Positions 8,323 to 17,133 of a stretch of 64,000 bases of DNA are shown piece by piece; within the stretch, counting starts at the first letter, position 1; each line of letters begins with the position of its first letter. Source of the stretch: DTU015 sp964641455 (GTDB taxonomy: Bacteria > Bacillota > Sulfobacillia > Fermentithermobacillales > Fermentithermobacillaceae). Location of the stretch: the NCBI GenBank assembly GCA_964641455.1, contig CAZXLH010000002.1, forward strand, positions 1 to 64,000. Direction: 5' to 3'. The position numbers and the translations under genes were made by a program. The notes under the pieces were generated by a model that did no database searches, had not been told where the DNA came from, and was given only the letters and a program-made list of their open reading frames with translations.

Positions 8323-8937
8323 TTGCCGGATATTGCCAGTTTGAAACTGGTTACGTTCCGGTCTGTGGTGATGTTCTTTCTTACTCTGGTTGCTGTGCGG
8401 GCTATGGGCAAACGTTCTATAGCTCAACTTGCCCCTTTTGACCTGACTGTGATCATAATCATAGGCTCGGCAGCAGCCTTACCACTGGAAGAAGAGAGCA
8501 TTAGTCTTTGGAACGGAATTGTACCCATCCTGATCTTGTCTCTTCTTCAATATCTGCTAAGCGTAATCAATTTGCACTGGCGGGGCGCTGAAAAAGTAAC
8601 ACAGGGTATGTCTACACCGCTTGTGGTTAACGGCCAGATTATGCATGATAACCGCAAGATGGAGAGGGTATCGTTATCAGATCTTCACATAGTATTGCGT
8701 GAAAAGGGTGTAGACCGCATTGAAGATGTGGCTTTGGCAGTACTTGAGCCTACAGGAGAAGTATCGGTGATATTTAAGAAAGAGGCCCGGCCTGTAACCG
8801 TAAAAGATATGGATATTAGCAATATTTCCAGGATCAATGACATAATGGCACTGTCATCTGAGCGGTTAAGAAAGAGATATTATGAAATAAGCGAACCATT
8901 AAAGAGCAGAACAGCTTCACGCCTGACCCAAAAATGA
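8323..8937 (+). CDS. DUF421 (YetF/YrbG-type) membrane protein
   Basis: A 204-residue protein with three N-terminal membrane segments (about 10-25, 42-57, 68-85) and a C-terminal cytosolic domain. Family hallmarks visible are AVRAMGKRSIAQLAPFDLTV near the N-terminus, then PLVVNGQI and a DLHIVLREKGV region. DUF421 proteins are common in spore formers (Bacillus YrbG lies near spoVB; YetF-like paralogues occur), and several are linked to spore membrane phenotypes. Function here is not established. The TTG start at 8323 is chosen because GGAGG lies about 10 bases upstream; the ATG at 8319 is in another frame. Confidence 0.88.
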   Translation: MPDIASLKLVTFRSVVMFFLTLVAVRAMGKRSIAQLAPFDLTVIIIIGSAAALPLEEESISLWNGIVPILILSLLQYLLSVINLHWRGAEKVTQGMSTPLVVNGQIMHDNRKMERVSLSDLHIVLREKGVDRIEDVALAVLEPTGEVSVIFKKEARPVTVKDMDISNISRINDIMALSSERLRKRYYEISEPLKSRTASRLTQK

Positions 8938-8989
8938 GGCATAATCTTACTGAAGCAACACGAATTACTAAAAAGGGGAGATGGCTGTT

Positions 8990-9574
8990 ATGTATTTTGA
9001 TGAGCAGTGGTTGCAGAGGGCTATGTCTTTTGATGAGTATCTTGAAAAAGCCGACATGAATGTTCCCACTATGAAGCAAAACTTTGCAGATACTCAGGTA
9101 AGCGATGAAGACCACCGCTATTTTGCATGGGTTTCGGCAGAATTGACCCCTGGCTCAATAAGAGTACTGGCTCTTTCAGAATCATGGTGTGGAGATTGTG
9201 TAGAAAATCTACCGGTTGTTGCCAAGTTAGCTTCATTGTATTCATGCTTTGGTTTGCTCGTGTTTTCAAGAGACGATAATTTAGATATCATGGACAAGTA
9301 CCTTACCGGTGGCAAAAGGACTATTCCTGTGTTTGTGTTTTTCGATGAGACAGGGAAAGATATAGGCCGGTTTATTGAAAGGCCAAAAAGTGCTTCAGAG
9401 TTTTTGGCCAAAGAAAAAGCCAAAAGTGACGAACTTCCTGAAAATCAAAGGAAAAGAGCGGTTTACGGGGTCCGCACAAAACTACGAAAACTTTACAAAA
9501 CCGGGTTTAGGGATGACACCATAAAGGAGATTCGGAGGATTTTAGAAAACAGATATGGATTACAGAACGCTTGA
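8990..9574 (+). CDS. thioredoxin-like protein (WCGDC motif)
   Basis: A protein of about 194 residues with a thioredoxin fold. The active-site-like motif ESWCGDCVENLP is near residue 66, and a cis-Pro-like segment TIPVFVFFDETG follows. It resembles the thioredoxin_9 group of uncharacterised cytosolic proteins (no signal peptide), which probably reduce disulfides. ATG 8990 is chosen over the in-frame ATG at 8981 because the SD AAGGGGAG (8973-8980) abuts 8981 but is 9 bases from 8990. The last 20 bases overlap mutS2, implying coupling. Confidence 0.82.
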   Translation: MYFDEQWLQRAMSFDEYLEKADMNVPTMKQNFADTQVSDEDHRYFAWVSAELTPGSIRVLALSESWCGDCVENLPVVAKLASLYSCFGLLVFSRDDNLDIMDKYLTGGKRTIPVFVFFDETGKDIGRFIERPKSASEFLAKEKAKSDELPENQRKRAVYGVRTKLRKLYKTGFRDDTIKEIRRILENRYGLQNA

Positions 9575-11927
9575 ACTTTTGGAATATGAGAAAATACAGG
9601 ACATGCTTGCCGCGCAAACCGGTACGCCAATGGGAAGAAGGCTGGCTAAGAACACTTTTCCTGTTGACGTATCACTGGCCAGAGGGCGTCAAAAAGTGGG
9701 GCGTGAGATTTCCGAAGTTTTGCTAAAGGTTCCCTCGCCATCAATAACTAAAGTGCCCGATGTTAGGAACAAAGTATCCCGTGCAATGCAGGGGATGACG
9801 TTAACCCCTCAGGACATACGGGATGTGCTCAGTGTGTTGGTGGCTTTTGACACTGTTTCAGCATGGATTAGCCGGCTTGATGTCAGGTTTACCGGCCTTC
9901 ATACAATAAATAGCAATCTTCCCGGCTTACCTTTTTTGAAAACCAGGCTTGCTCAGACAGTAGATGATGAAGGCGAGATCAAAGATACTGCAAGTGACAA
10001 ATTGTACTCTATCAGAAAATCAATGAGAGATTTTCAAGAAAGGCTAAGAAGGCGCGCTGAGGAATTTACTCGTCAAAGAAGCATTGCTCAGTACCTTCAA
10101 GAGCCTATTGTAACTATTCGTAATGGCAGATACGTACTACCTGTTAAGCAAGAATTCGTTTCAAGGATACAAGGTATTGTCCATGATCAATCAGCATCGG
10201 GGCAGACTTTGTTTTTGGAGCCGTCTGAATTGGTAAAAATGGCAAATCAGCTTAAGCGTTTTGAGCTTATGGAGCGTGACGAAATCGAAATAATACTTGT
10301 TGAAATATCTGCATTCATAGGCGAAGTGGGCCAGGAGCTAATTGACGGCATCGATGCTTTAGGGGAATTCGATTTAGGATTGGCCAAAGCAAGGCTTGTA
10401 TTCAAATGGAATGGATGCTTTCCTCAGCTAAAAGATGATTTTATGCTGTCTTTGGCCAAAGGGTGGCATCCTTTGCTAAAGGGAACACCTGTCCCTCTTG
10501 ACATTGGCCTAGATGAATCGGGTACAAGAACCGTGGTTGTTACAGGGCCGAATATGGGTGGTAAAACAGTAGCTTTAAAGACATGCGGCTTGTTGGTCGC
10601 AATGGCTCTTGCCGGAATTCCGTGTCCATGCGATCCACAGACGGAAATAGGTAATATCCAGGAGATTTTGTGCGACATTGGCGACGAGCAATCAATTGAA
10701 GAAAACTTGAGTACATTTTCTGCTCATATGACTAACGTTAAGAACATACTGGATTCTGCAGGCAGGGGTAAGCTGGTACTAATTGATGAACTCGGTGCAG
10801 GCACAGATCCTAAAGAGGGGGCAGCTCTGGCTCAGGCTATACTTGAGAAAATTCACAGATCAGGGGCTTTGTGTGTTATTACCAGTCATTATAGCGAGCT
10901 CAAAATTATGGCACAGAAGGTTTCGGGCATGACTAATGCAAGCATGGAGTGGGATTCAGTGAACATGGTGCCTACTTTTAGGCTTGTAGTAGGGAGACCT
11001 GGAAGATCTAATGCATTTCTTGTAGCTCGGCGATTGGGCTTGGATGAGGATGTATTGGCTAGGGCTCGCGAAAGTATGCACGAAGATGTGGTGAAATTGG
11101 AAGATGTGATAGCGGAAATGGAGGTTGCGTCTCAGGAGGCAAAACAAAAAGCTCTTGAGGCTGCGAGAGAGAGCGCTTTTTACGAACGGTTGCGAGCTGA
11201 ATATGAGAGCAAATTGGTTTCTTTGGAAACCCGGCAAAAGGGGATTATCAACGATGCTAAGCGTGAAGCTCAGTCGATCATATCAAGAGCAAGGATTGAA
11301 TTTGAAAGAGCACTGCGTGATTTGAAAGACGAGCGGCGGAAAAGTTCTGGAGAACTGAATAACGCTGCAGCAAAAATCCGCCGTAGGCTCTTTAAAACTC
11401 AAGGCGAGTTGTCAGCAGAAACAGAGGAACAACCTCAAGGCACTCCCTTGAAGATTGAGGATATCAAACCTGGTATGCCGGTTCGTGTTTTTGGCTTTAC
11501 AGAACCCGGAACAATATTGGAACTGTCTGATTCCGGAGATGTTTTGGTGCGGATTGGCGCTCTTAAAGTTTGGACTGAAACAGACAAGTTAAGCAAAGTA
11601 AGCCAGGTAAGCAAACAACCGAAAACTTACACAGCCGGTTCAAGAATCCGCGATCTTACCGGTGAAAAAGCCCGTTCAATATCCAGCGGGATAGATTTGC
11701 GTGGGATGACCAGGGAAGAGGCTTTTGGGGCATTAGACAAGTATCTTGATGACGCGTTTCTTGCTTCTTTGCCGCAAATCACCATTATTCACGGCAAAGG
11801 AACAGGTGCTTTACGAAACGCAGTGGAAGAGTATCTTCAGTCGATGGGGAAATATATCGCCAGTTACCGTCTTGGAGAACCATCAGAAGGCGGCACTGGC
11901 GTCACTGTAGCAAAACTGAATAACTAA
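9555..11927 (+). CDS. mutS2: MutS2 family ATPase/endonuclease
   Basis: A 790-residue MutS2. It lacks the mismatch-recognition domain I of MutS and begins with the MutS core/lever. The ABC-type ATPase has Walker A GPNMGGKT at about 331-338, the signature around ENLSTFSAHM, and Walker B LVLIDELGAGTDP. A long charged coiled coil (about 515-620) follows, with KOW-like and linker regions, and a C-terminal Smr nuclease domain (GIDLRGMTREEA ... IIHGKGTGALR, about 710-790). Known roles are suppression of recombination and, in Bacillus, rescue of collided ribosomes. The ATG start overlaps the thioredoxin-like gene. It ends 25 bases from the convergent PBP gene; I see no clear terminator between them. 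Confidence 0.95.
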   Translation: MDYRTLELLEYEKIQDMLAAQTGTPMGRRLAKNTFPVDVSLARGRQKVGREISEVLLKVPSPSITKVPDVRNKVSRAMQGMTLTPQDIRDVLSVLVAFDTVSAWISRLDVRFTGLHTINSNLPGLPFLKTRLAQTVDDEGEIKDTASDKLYSIRKSMRDFQERLRRRAEEFTRQRSIAQYLQEPIVTIRNGRYVLPVKQEFVSRIQGIVHDQSASGQTLFLEPSELVKMANQLKRFELMERDEIEIILVEISAFIGEVGQELIDGIDALGEFDLGLAKARLVFKWNGCFPQLKDDFMLSLAKGWHPLLKGTPVPLDIGLDESGTRTVVVTGPNMGGKTVALKTCGLLVAMALAGIPCPCDPQTEIGNIQEILCDIGDEQSIEENLSTFSAHMTNVKNILDSAGRGKLVLIDELGAGTDPKEGAALAQAILEKIHRSGALCVITSHYSELKIMAQKVSGMTNASMEWDSVNMVPTFRLVVGRPGRSNAFLVARRLGLDEDVLARARESMHEDVVKLEDVIAEMEVASQEAKQKALEAARESAFYERLRAEYESKLVSLETRQKGIINDAKREAQSIISRARIEFERALRDLKDERRKSSGELNNAAAKIRRRLFKTQGELSAETEEQPQGTPLKIEDIKPGMPVRVFGFTEPGTILELSDSGDVLVRIGALKVWTETDKLSKVSQVSKQPKTYTAGSRIRDLTGEKARSISSGIDLRGMTREEAFGALDKYLDDAFLASLPQITIIHGKGTGALRNAVEEYLQSMGKYIASYRLGEPSEGGTGVTVAKLNN

Positions 11928-11952
11928 TTTCCTATTTTAGAGGTCATAGGCA

Positions 11953-14130
11953 TCAATTTCCGCCGGAATTATCACTCGGCTTATCATTGGCCTTGCCGGG
12001 CTTGTTTGGTTTCTTGTTATCGTGCTTGTTGCTTGGCTTATTGGCCGGTTGATCATTTGGCCTATTATCTGGCTTTTCGGCAGGTTCCTCTTTAAAGTGG
12101 TAATCGCAAGTTGACTTGGGAGTGTTACCTTTGACCGCCAGTTCTTTTACTATGTTTTCTGCCGGGCAATTGGGGCCAGGCAACAGCCCAGATTGATTGC
12201 AGACTTCAATTTCGATTATTGTAGCGGGCCTTGTGAATTCCTCAACAGGCATTTCCTGAGTGATGCTTTTCATCATATGGTTCCAGATCACTGCAGGGTA
12301 GCTTCCCCCGGTTATTTTCCACTGCGACATTGTCTTTTCCTGATCATAGCCCATCCACACAACACCTACGGTGCTTGGAGTGTATCCGGAAAACCAAGCG
12401 TCTTTCCAGTCGCTTGTAGTTCCTGTCTTACCTGCAGCAGGCCTGCCAAAATAAGCGGCACGTCCGGTTCCGCCTGGTACTGTAAGTACGTCTTGGAGCA
12501 TGCTGGTCATCAGGTATGCAGATTCTTCGGAAATTACAAGATTTCTGTTTGTAGTGTGCTCTTCCAGCACATTTCCGTTTTTGTCTTCCACTTTGAGAAT
12601 GGATATAGGCTCAACCTGGATTCCGCGGTTTGCTATTGTGCCAAAAGCAACTGCCATATCCAGAGGGCTTACTCCGTATGTGAGGCCACCCAGCGCAAGG
12701 GATCTTGTGAGATCTGAACGCCCTCCTGAGACAGGTGTCTTAACCAGAGACGTGATCCCTAATTTTTCCGACATGTCCAGGCTGTTTTGAAGGCCTACCA
12801 TGTCTTGAACTTTACACGCCACTACGTTGAGTGATTGTCTTACGCCGGATCTCATTGTAACCAGGCCTTGAAATGTCCCACTATAGTTTCTTGGGGAAAA
12901 CCGTTCTTTAGTTATAGGATCTACCCAGGTTACAGGTGAGTCGTCAATTACAGTGTAAGGGCCCATACCTTGTTCAAGGGCGGGTACATACACAGAAATA
13001 GGTTTGAACGCAGAGCCCGGCTGGCGCTGTGCATCAACTGCCCGGTTCCACCCGAGCATACTTTCGTGGCGCCTTCCTCCAACAAGAGCAAGCAGGTGGC
13101 CTGTCTTTACATCCATAACTACCGTGGCTGCTTCGATGTTATCTTGATCTTCTTTGTAAGGGAAAACCGGATCAAGCACTTTCTTGATCGCTGATTCGGC
13201 CGCCTTTTGACATTTAGGGCTATAGGTTGTGTAGACTCTAAGCCCTCCTCCGTATACAAGATCTGAAGGGTAGCGAGAAAGAAGTTGCTGAAGCACATAG
13301 TCAAGAAAGTGCCCGCCTTCAGTGACTGCCTTAGGTTCATGGTCGATAATGTTAAGCGCCTTATTTTTATGGGTTTCCGCCTCGTCCTGGGTCAAAAAGC
13401 CGTATTCGGCCATTTGATTGAGCACTGTATTGCGACGGGTAAGGCTCTGTTCAATGTTTGACTTATCTCCATAGTATGAAGGCGCTCTAATGGCTCCTGC
13501 GATAAAGGCAGCTTCATCAACGCCTAATTCTGATACAGACTTACCAAAGTAAGCTCTGGCCGCTGCTTCCACTCCATATGCACCGCGGCCAAAATTGACC
13601 TGGTTTAGATACATAGTCAATATTTCATTCTTGGTGTATTTACGTTCCATTAAAGTTGCGACTATGGCATCTTGAACCTTCCTTTTAAGGGTTCGATCTT
13701 GTTCCAGGAAAGCAATTTTGGCAAGTTGCTGAGTGATTGTACTCCCACCTTGCAAACTTGAATCATCTTTTATGTTTTGATATAGGGCCCTGAAAATTGC
13801 TTTTAGATCAAACCCTGGATGCGTGTAGAATCTATGGTCTTCTGCGGCAAGCACAGCGTCAATTAAGTGGGAAGGCATGTCTCTTATGGTTACCGGAACC
13901 CGGTACTCAGTTGATCTAAGCTCTGTCCATATGTCTCCGTTACGATCGTATAGTATCGATATTTCGCTGGGTTCCGGTTCAAGATTTGCAAGAGCAGGAA
14001 GATCGCGAATGGCCGAAAGCACAATGGCAGCGGCAAAACCTGCACCTACCAAACAAATACCTAACACCACGTATATTATGATGTCCAGGGTTGGCATACG
14101 CTTTTTCTTGGTTCGTTTTCTTTTTCCCAT
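11953..14130 (-). CDS. class A penicillin-binding protein (PBP1a type)
   Basis: A bifunctional peptidoglycan glycosyltransferase/transpeptidase of 725 residues, anchored by one N-terminal membrane segment (about 15-38) after the basic MGKRKRTKKKRM. The glycosyltransferase domain (about 60-235) contains AAEDHRFYTHPGF and GGSTITQQLAK. The transpeptidase domain (about 310-600) has RQPGSAFKPI (SxxK), the SLN motif in RQSLNVVA, and GKTGTTSDWKD (KTG). The C-terminal tail (about 675-725) is low-complexity, rich in Pro, Asn, Lys and Asp. An SD GGAGGT lies just upstream on the minus strand. It is divergent from tyrS and has its own extended -10 promoter. Confidence 0.95.
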   Translation of the reverse strand: MGKRKRTKKKRMPTLDIIIYVVLGICLVGAGFAAAIVLSAIRDLPALANLEPEPSEISILYDRNGDIWTELRSTEYRVPVTIRDMPSHLIDAVLAAEDHRFYTHPGFDLKAIFRALYQNIKDDSSLQGGSTITQQLAKIAFLEQDRTLKRKVQDAIVATLMERKYTKNEILTMYLNQVNFGRGAYGVEAAARAYFGKSVSELGVDEAAFIAGAIRAPSYYGDKSNIEQSLTRRNTVLNQMAEYGFLTQDEAETHKNKALNIIDHEPKAVTEGGHFLDYVLQQLLSRYPSDLVYGGGLRVYTTYSPKCQKAAESAIKKVLDPVFPYKEDQDNIEAATVVMDVKTGHLLALVGGRRHESMLGWNRAVDAQRQPGSAFKPISVYVPALEQGMGPYTVIDDSPVTWVDPITKERFSPRNYSGTFQGLVTMRSGVRQSLNVVACKVQDMVGLQNSLDMSEKLGITSLVKTPVSGGRSDLTRSLALGGLTYGVSPLDMAVAFGTIANRGIQVEPISILKVEDKNGNVLEEHTTNRNLVISEESAYLMTSMLQDVLTVPGGTGRAAYFGRPAAGKTGTTSDWKDAWFSGYTPSTVGVVWMGYDQEKTMSQWKITGGSYPAVIWNHMMKSITQEMPVEEFTRPATIIEIEVCNQSGLLPGPNCPAENIVKELAVKGNTPKSTCDYHFKEEPAEKPDNRPNDQPANKPSNKHDNKKPNKPGKANDKPSDNSGGN

Positions 14131-14181
14131 TGGCTTACTACCTCCAGGCGATTTGTCTATCCCAGTCTACTTGTAAGAACA

Positions 14182-14196
14182 GCCGGCCTTATTAAG
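14182..14196. repeat. perfect inverted repeat upstream of the class A PBP gene
   Basis: GGCCTTATTAAGGCC is a 7-bp perfect inverted repeat around one central base. It lies in the 5' untranslated leader of the PBP mRNA, about 50 bases before its start codon. It could be a small leader hairpin or an operator; nothing in the sequence decides which. Confidence 0.5.
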
Positions 14197-14253
14197 GCCA
14201 ATTATACTTAATTACTTCTTATTAGACGAGAACTAATCTAATTAGGTGCCAAC

Positions 14254-14262
14254 ATTATACCA
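14254..14262 (-). promoter_or_regulatory. extended -10 promoter for the class A PBP gene
   Basis: Read on the minus strand this is TGGTATAAT, an extended -10 element, about 125 bases upstream of the PBP start. I see no good -35 hexamer at standard spacing. Confidence 0.6.
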
Positions 14263-14296
14263 TTTGAGGCAATTGGTTTCTTAGGCTTAGCGACAA

Positions 14297-14305
14297 TGGT
14301 ATAAT
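14297..14305 (+). promoter_or_regulatory. extended -10 promoter for tyrS
   Basis: TGGTATAAT at 14297-14305 predicts a transcript start near 14312. That makes an ATG at 14309 unusable and supports the TTG start of tyrS at 14336. The possible -35 (TTTCTT, 14277-14282) is weak. Confidence 0.65.
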
Positions 14306-14335
14306 CTTATGAAAAGCCCAAGGAGGGTTATTGCT

Positions 14336-15568
14336 TTGGGAAAATTAGAGCACGTTATCAAACGCCATATTGAAATAATAAGCCAGAGAACCGATATGCT
14401 GGTGACTGAACATGGGCTCGAAGCCAAACTTGAACGATCACTTACGCAAAAACGGCCTTTGAGGGTAAAACTGGGGGTTGATCCCAGTGCCCCGGACATT
14501 CATCTGGGCCACATGGTGGTCATGAGGAAACTCCGGGAATTTCAAGAACTGGGCCATGAGATATATTTCGTTATTGGCGATTTTACCGGAATGATTGGAG
14601 ATCCCAGCGGGAGGTCAAAGACCAGGCCACAGTTATCACGAGAAGAGGTTGAGGCTAACGCAAAGACTTATTACGAACAGGCAACATTGGTGCTTGATCC
14701 TGATAAAACCAATGTAGTGTTTAATTCTTCATGGTTGTCGCCGCTTACGTTTAGGGACCTGATACGTCTTGCGTCCACGTTTACAGTGGCGCGAATGATC
14801 GAGAGAGATGATTTCAACAAACGCTATACAGAGGGCCATACTATCGGAATTCATGAATTTTTGTATCCGTTGGCTCAAGCATATGATTCTGTTGCAGTAA
14901 AAGCAGATGTAGAGTTAGGCGGCACTGACCAAACTTTCAACCTCTTGGTGGGCAGAGACATACAGCCTTATTATGGGCAGGACCCTCAAATTGCACTTAC
15001 CATGCCTCTTTTGGTAGGTACTGACGGCAAGGAAAAAATGTCTAAGAGCCTGGGAAATTACATTGGCGTAACAGATGAGCCCGACGATATGTATGGCAAA
15101 GCAATGTCCATTCCCGATGAAGTTATGGGCGATTACTATGAATTGGTACTTGGTGAACCAGGTGGTTTTGCAAAAACTTTGAATCAGAAGATTGAATCAG
15201 GTAAGCGTCATCCAATGGACGTCAAAATGGAACTGGCCAGAAGGATCGTTGCTCAGTTTTACGGGTTATCTGTGGCCAAATCTGCAGAAGACAACTTCCT
15301 GCGAGTATTTAGGCAAGACTCTTTGCCGGAAAATATTCAGGAAGTGAGCCTTACCGAAATCGCATCAGGGGAAGAGGTTGGGCTTGCAAAGCTGCTTGCG
15401 TTATGTGGGCTTGCCCCTTCTTCATCAGAGGCCAGGAGGCTTATTAAGAGTGGTGCCGTAAAGATTAATCAGGAGAAAGTTGAAGATGCGTCGAAAGTAA
15501 TAAAAGTGGAAAATGGGATGTTGCTTCAGGTAGGAAAGCGAAGAATCTGCAAGGTTAGGGTGGATTAG
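14336..15568 (+). CDS. tyrS: tyrosyl-tRNA synthetase
   Basis: A class I synthetase charging tRNA-Tyr, 410 residues. The HIGH-like motif is in DPSAPDIHLGH and the KMSKS loop is KEKMSKSLGN. A C-terminal S4 RNA-binding domain (about 345-410) contains SSEARRLIKSGAVKIN. The sequence type (PSAPDIHLGH, GGTDQTFNLLVGRD) matches the TyrRS subgroup often called TyrZ. TTG 14336 is chosen because AAGGAGGG (14320-14327) lies 8 bases upstream, and because the extended -10 ends at 14305. The in-frame ATG at 14309 lies upstream of the SD. I find no T-box in its short leader, unlike pheST. Confidence 0.95.
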   Translation: MGKLEHVIKRHIEIISQRTDMLVTEHGLEAKLERSLTQKRPLRVKLGVDPSAPDIHLGHMVVMRKLREFQELGHEIYFVIGDFTGMIGDPSGRSKTRPQLSREEVEANAKTYYEQATLVLDPDKTNVVFNSSWLSPLTFRDLIRLASTFTVARMIERDDFNKRYTEGHTIGIHEFLYPLAQAYDSVAVKADVELGGTDQTFNLLVGRDIQPYYGQDPQIALTMPLLVGTDGKEKMSKSLGNYIGVTDEPDDMYGKAMSIPDEVMGDYYELVLGEPGGFAKTLNQKIESGKRHPMDVKMELARRIVAQFYGLSVAKSAEDNFLRVFRQDSLPENIQEVSLTEIASGEEVGLAKLLALCGLAPSSSEARRLIKSGAVKINQEKVEDASKVIKVENGMLLQVGKRRICKVRVD

Positions 15569-15671
15569 TAAGTTATTCGCTTTTTCTGCGAACTTTACAA
15601 GCTATGGTTGCATAAGTATGAGAGGCTACCTGTAACGAAAGGAGCTTCTCATTATTTTTAAAAAAAGATTT

Positions 15672-16307
15672 TTGGTTAGCAGAAAAGCCAACAAGAAGGC
15701 CTTGGTTTTTGTAATAGGGCTTTTTATCTTGCTCATATGGTCACTTATGGTTTTGGAAAAGAGTATTATCCCAACCTTGATCGCTATCTCAGAATCCAGG
15801 GTTACGGCCATAGCAAACGAGGCGATCATCGATGCGGTAAATGCCCATATAGACTCCCTTCTTCAAGGCAAGAAACTCCTGGATTTTCACGTTAGTTCAG
15901 AGGGCCAACTTTTATATGTACAAACCAATGCAGCTGATCTTAACAAGATACAATCTGAATCATTGTCAATTCTTCAGGCTGCCATTACCGACCTTGAAGG
16001 TTTTGAGGTTCATATCCCATTTGGGCAGGCTTTTGGTTCAAGTATTTTTGCATCTTTTGGCCCCAAAATTAAAGTTGCTTTGTTTCCCTACGGCCACGTC
16101 AACGTGCAAGTATTAGACAGTTTTGAAGTTACAGGGATTAACCAGGTTAAATATGATTTGTGCTTGCGTGCAACTTATACGTTGCAGGTAGTTATTCCGC
16201 TCATTTCTTCAAAGGCTCAGGTATCAACAGATATACCTCTGGCTACAGTGCTTATACCCGGAAAGGTTCCCGATACTTATCTGACTATCCCCTATGAAAA
16301 CCGCTGA
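15672..16307 (+). CDS. yunB: sporulation protein YunB
   Basis: A protein of about 211 residues with one N-terminal membrane segment (about 10-30) and an extracytoplasmic domain. The segment IPFGQAFGSSIFASFGPKI matches the conserved YunB core (IPxGQ..G...LGPKI). In Bacillus subtilis yunB belongs to the SigE regulon and is needed for proper spore formation. TTG 15672 is the conventional start but has no SD. A good SD GAAAGGAG (15637-15644) is followed by in-frame ATT codons at 15651 and 15654, so translation may begin about 6-7 codons earlier from a rare start. It lies between tyrS and nadE. Confidence 0.85.
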   Translation: MVSRKANKKALVFVIGLFILLIWSLMVLEKSIIPTLIAISESRVTAIANEAIIDAVNAHIDSLLQGKKLLDFHVSSEGQLLYVQTNAADLNKIQSESLSILQAAITDLEGFEVHIPFGQAFGSSIFASFGPKIKVALFPYGHVNVQVLDSFEVTGINQVKYDLCLRATYTLQVVIPLISSKAQVSTDIPLATVLIPGKVPDTYLTIPYENR

Positions 16308-16383
16308 TTTTGCCATAACCCTTCACAAGGATACGGTGTCTGGAGGATAATGTTTGTAAAGCACTGTTCCGGAGGTGACGGGT

Positions 16384-17130
16384 TTGAGAAACATCCAAGA
16401 GGTGGCTGAGTCTATTTCTGCTTGGATGAGGCAGATGAGCCAATCGGCCGGGGCAAAGGGCGGAGTGTTTGGAGTCTCAGGCGGAATAGACTCTGCGCTG
16501 ATTGTTGCCCTTGCCAAACAGGCCTGGCAAGATGATTGTATGGGTTTGGTACTTCCGTGCCAGTCTCGAGATGCTGATGTGAGCGATGCCATAGACGTAC
16601 TTAACCATTTTGATTGTGCGTATGAGGTCGTTGATCTCACTTGCGTATTTGACACATTCATGAGGCTGTTGCCTGAAGGCGAGGGCCCGCGGCCCATGGC
16701 TCAAGCTAACCTAAAGCCCAGGCTTCGCATGGCCACTCTTTATTATTATGCTAATTTAATGAATTATATTGTAGTAGGCACAACTAACCGGTGTGAGTAC
16801 TTTGTAGGTTATTTTACCAAGTATGGTGACGGAGGAGTTGACATACAACCTCTTCGGGGGCTTACAAAGAGCCAGGTGAAGCAGCTTTCCAGATACTTTG
16901 GAGTTCCGGAAAAGATTATTGAGAAAGTGCCTTCAGGAGGCCTGTGGGAAGGGCAGACAGACGAAGAAGAAATGGGGCTGTCTTACAAAGAATTCGATGG
17001 TTACCTGTGTGGGAAGAAGATTTCCAGGGAAGCTGAGGCAAGGATTCTGAACATGCATAGAAGAAGTGAGCACAAGAGAAAACTTCCGCCAATGCCTTGC
17101 TTTGGCACCGGGTTTTTTGAGGAGGAATGA
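16384..17130 (+). CDS. nadE: NH3-dependent NAD+ synthetase
   Basis: Last step of NAD synthesis: amidation of nicotinic acid adenine dinucleotide using ATP and ammonia. The 248-residue protein has only the synthetase domain; there is no glutaminase domain, so it should use ammonia directly. The PP-loop motif GVSGGIDSAL is at about residues 30-39, and the conserved NRCEYFVGYFTKYGDGG segment is present in the middle. TTG 16384 is chosen because GGAGGTG (16371-16377) is 6-7 bases upstream; GTG 16375 would lie inside that SD. It is followed by yebC after 3 bases. Confidence 0.93.
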   Translation: MRNIQEVAESISAWMRQMSQSAGAKGGVFGVSGGIDSALIVALAKQAWQDDCMGLVLPCQSRDADVSDAIDVLNHFDCAYEVVDLTCVFDTFMRLLPEGEGPRPMAQANLKPRLRMATLYYYANLMNYIVVGTTNRCEYFVGYFTKYGDGGVDIQPLRGLTKSQVKQLSRYFGVPEKIIEKVPSGGLWEGQTDEEEMGLSYKEFDGYLCGKKISREAEARILNMHRRSEHKRKLPPMPCFGTGFFEEE

Positions 17131-17133
17131 ATT

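Noticed and set aside
12193..12717. 174-codon open frame on the plus strand opposite the class A PBP gene
   Set aside because: It lies wholly antisense to a well-conserved PBP, has no SD and its translation resembles no family; a shadow of the real gene.
14309..14335. ATG 14309 as the tyrS start
   Set aside because: It lies upstream of the SD (14320-14327) and at or before the predicted transcript start; TTG 14336 fits both.
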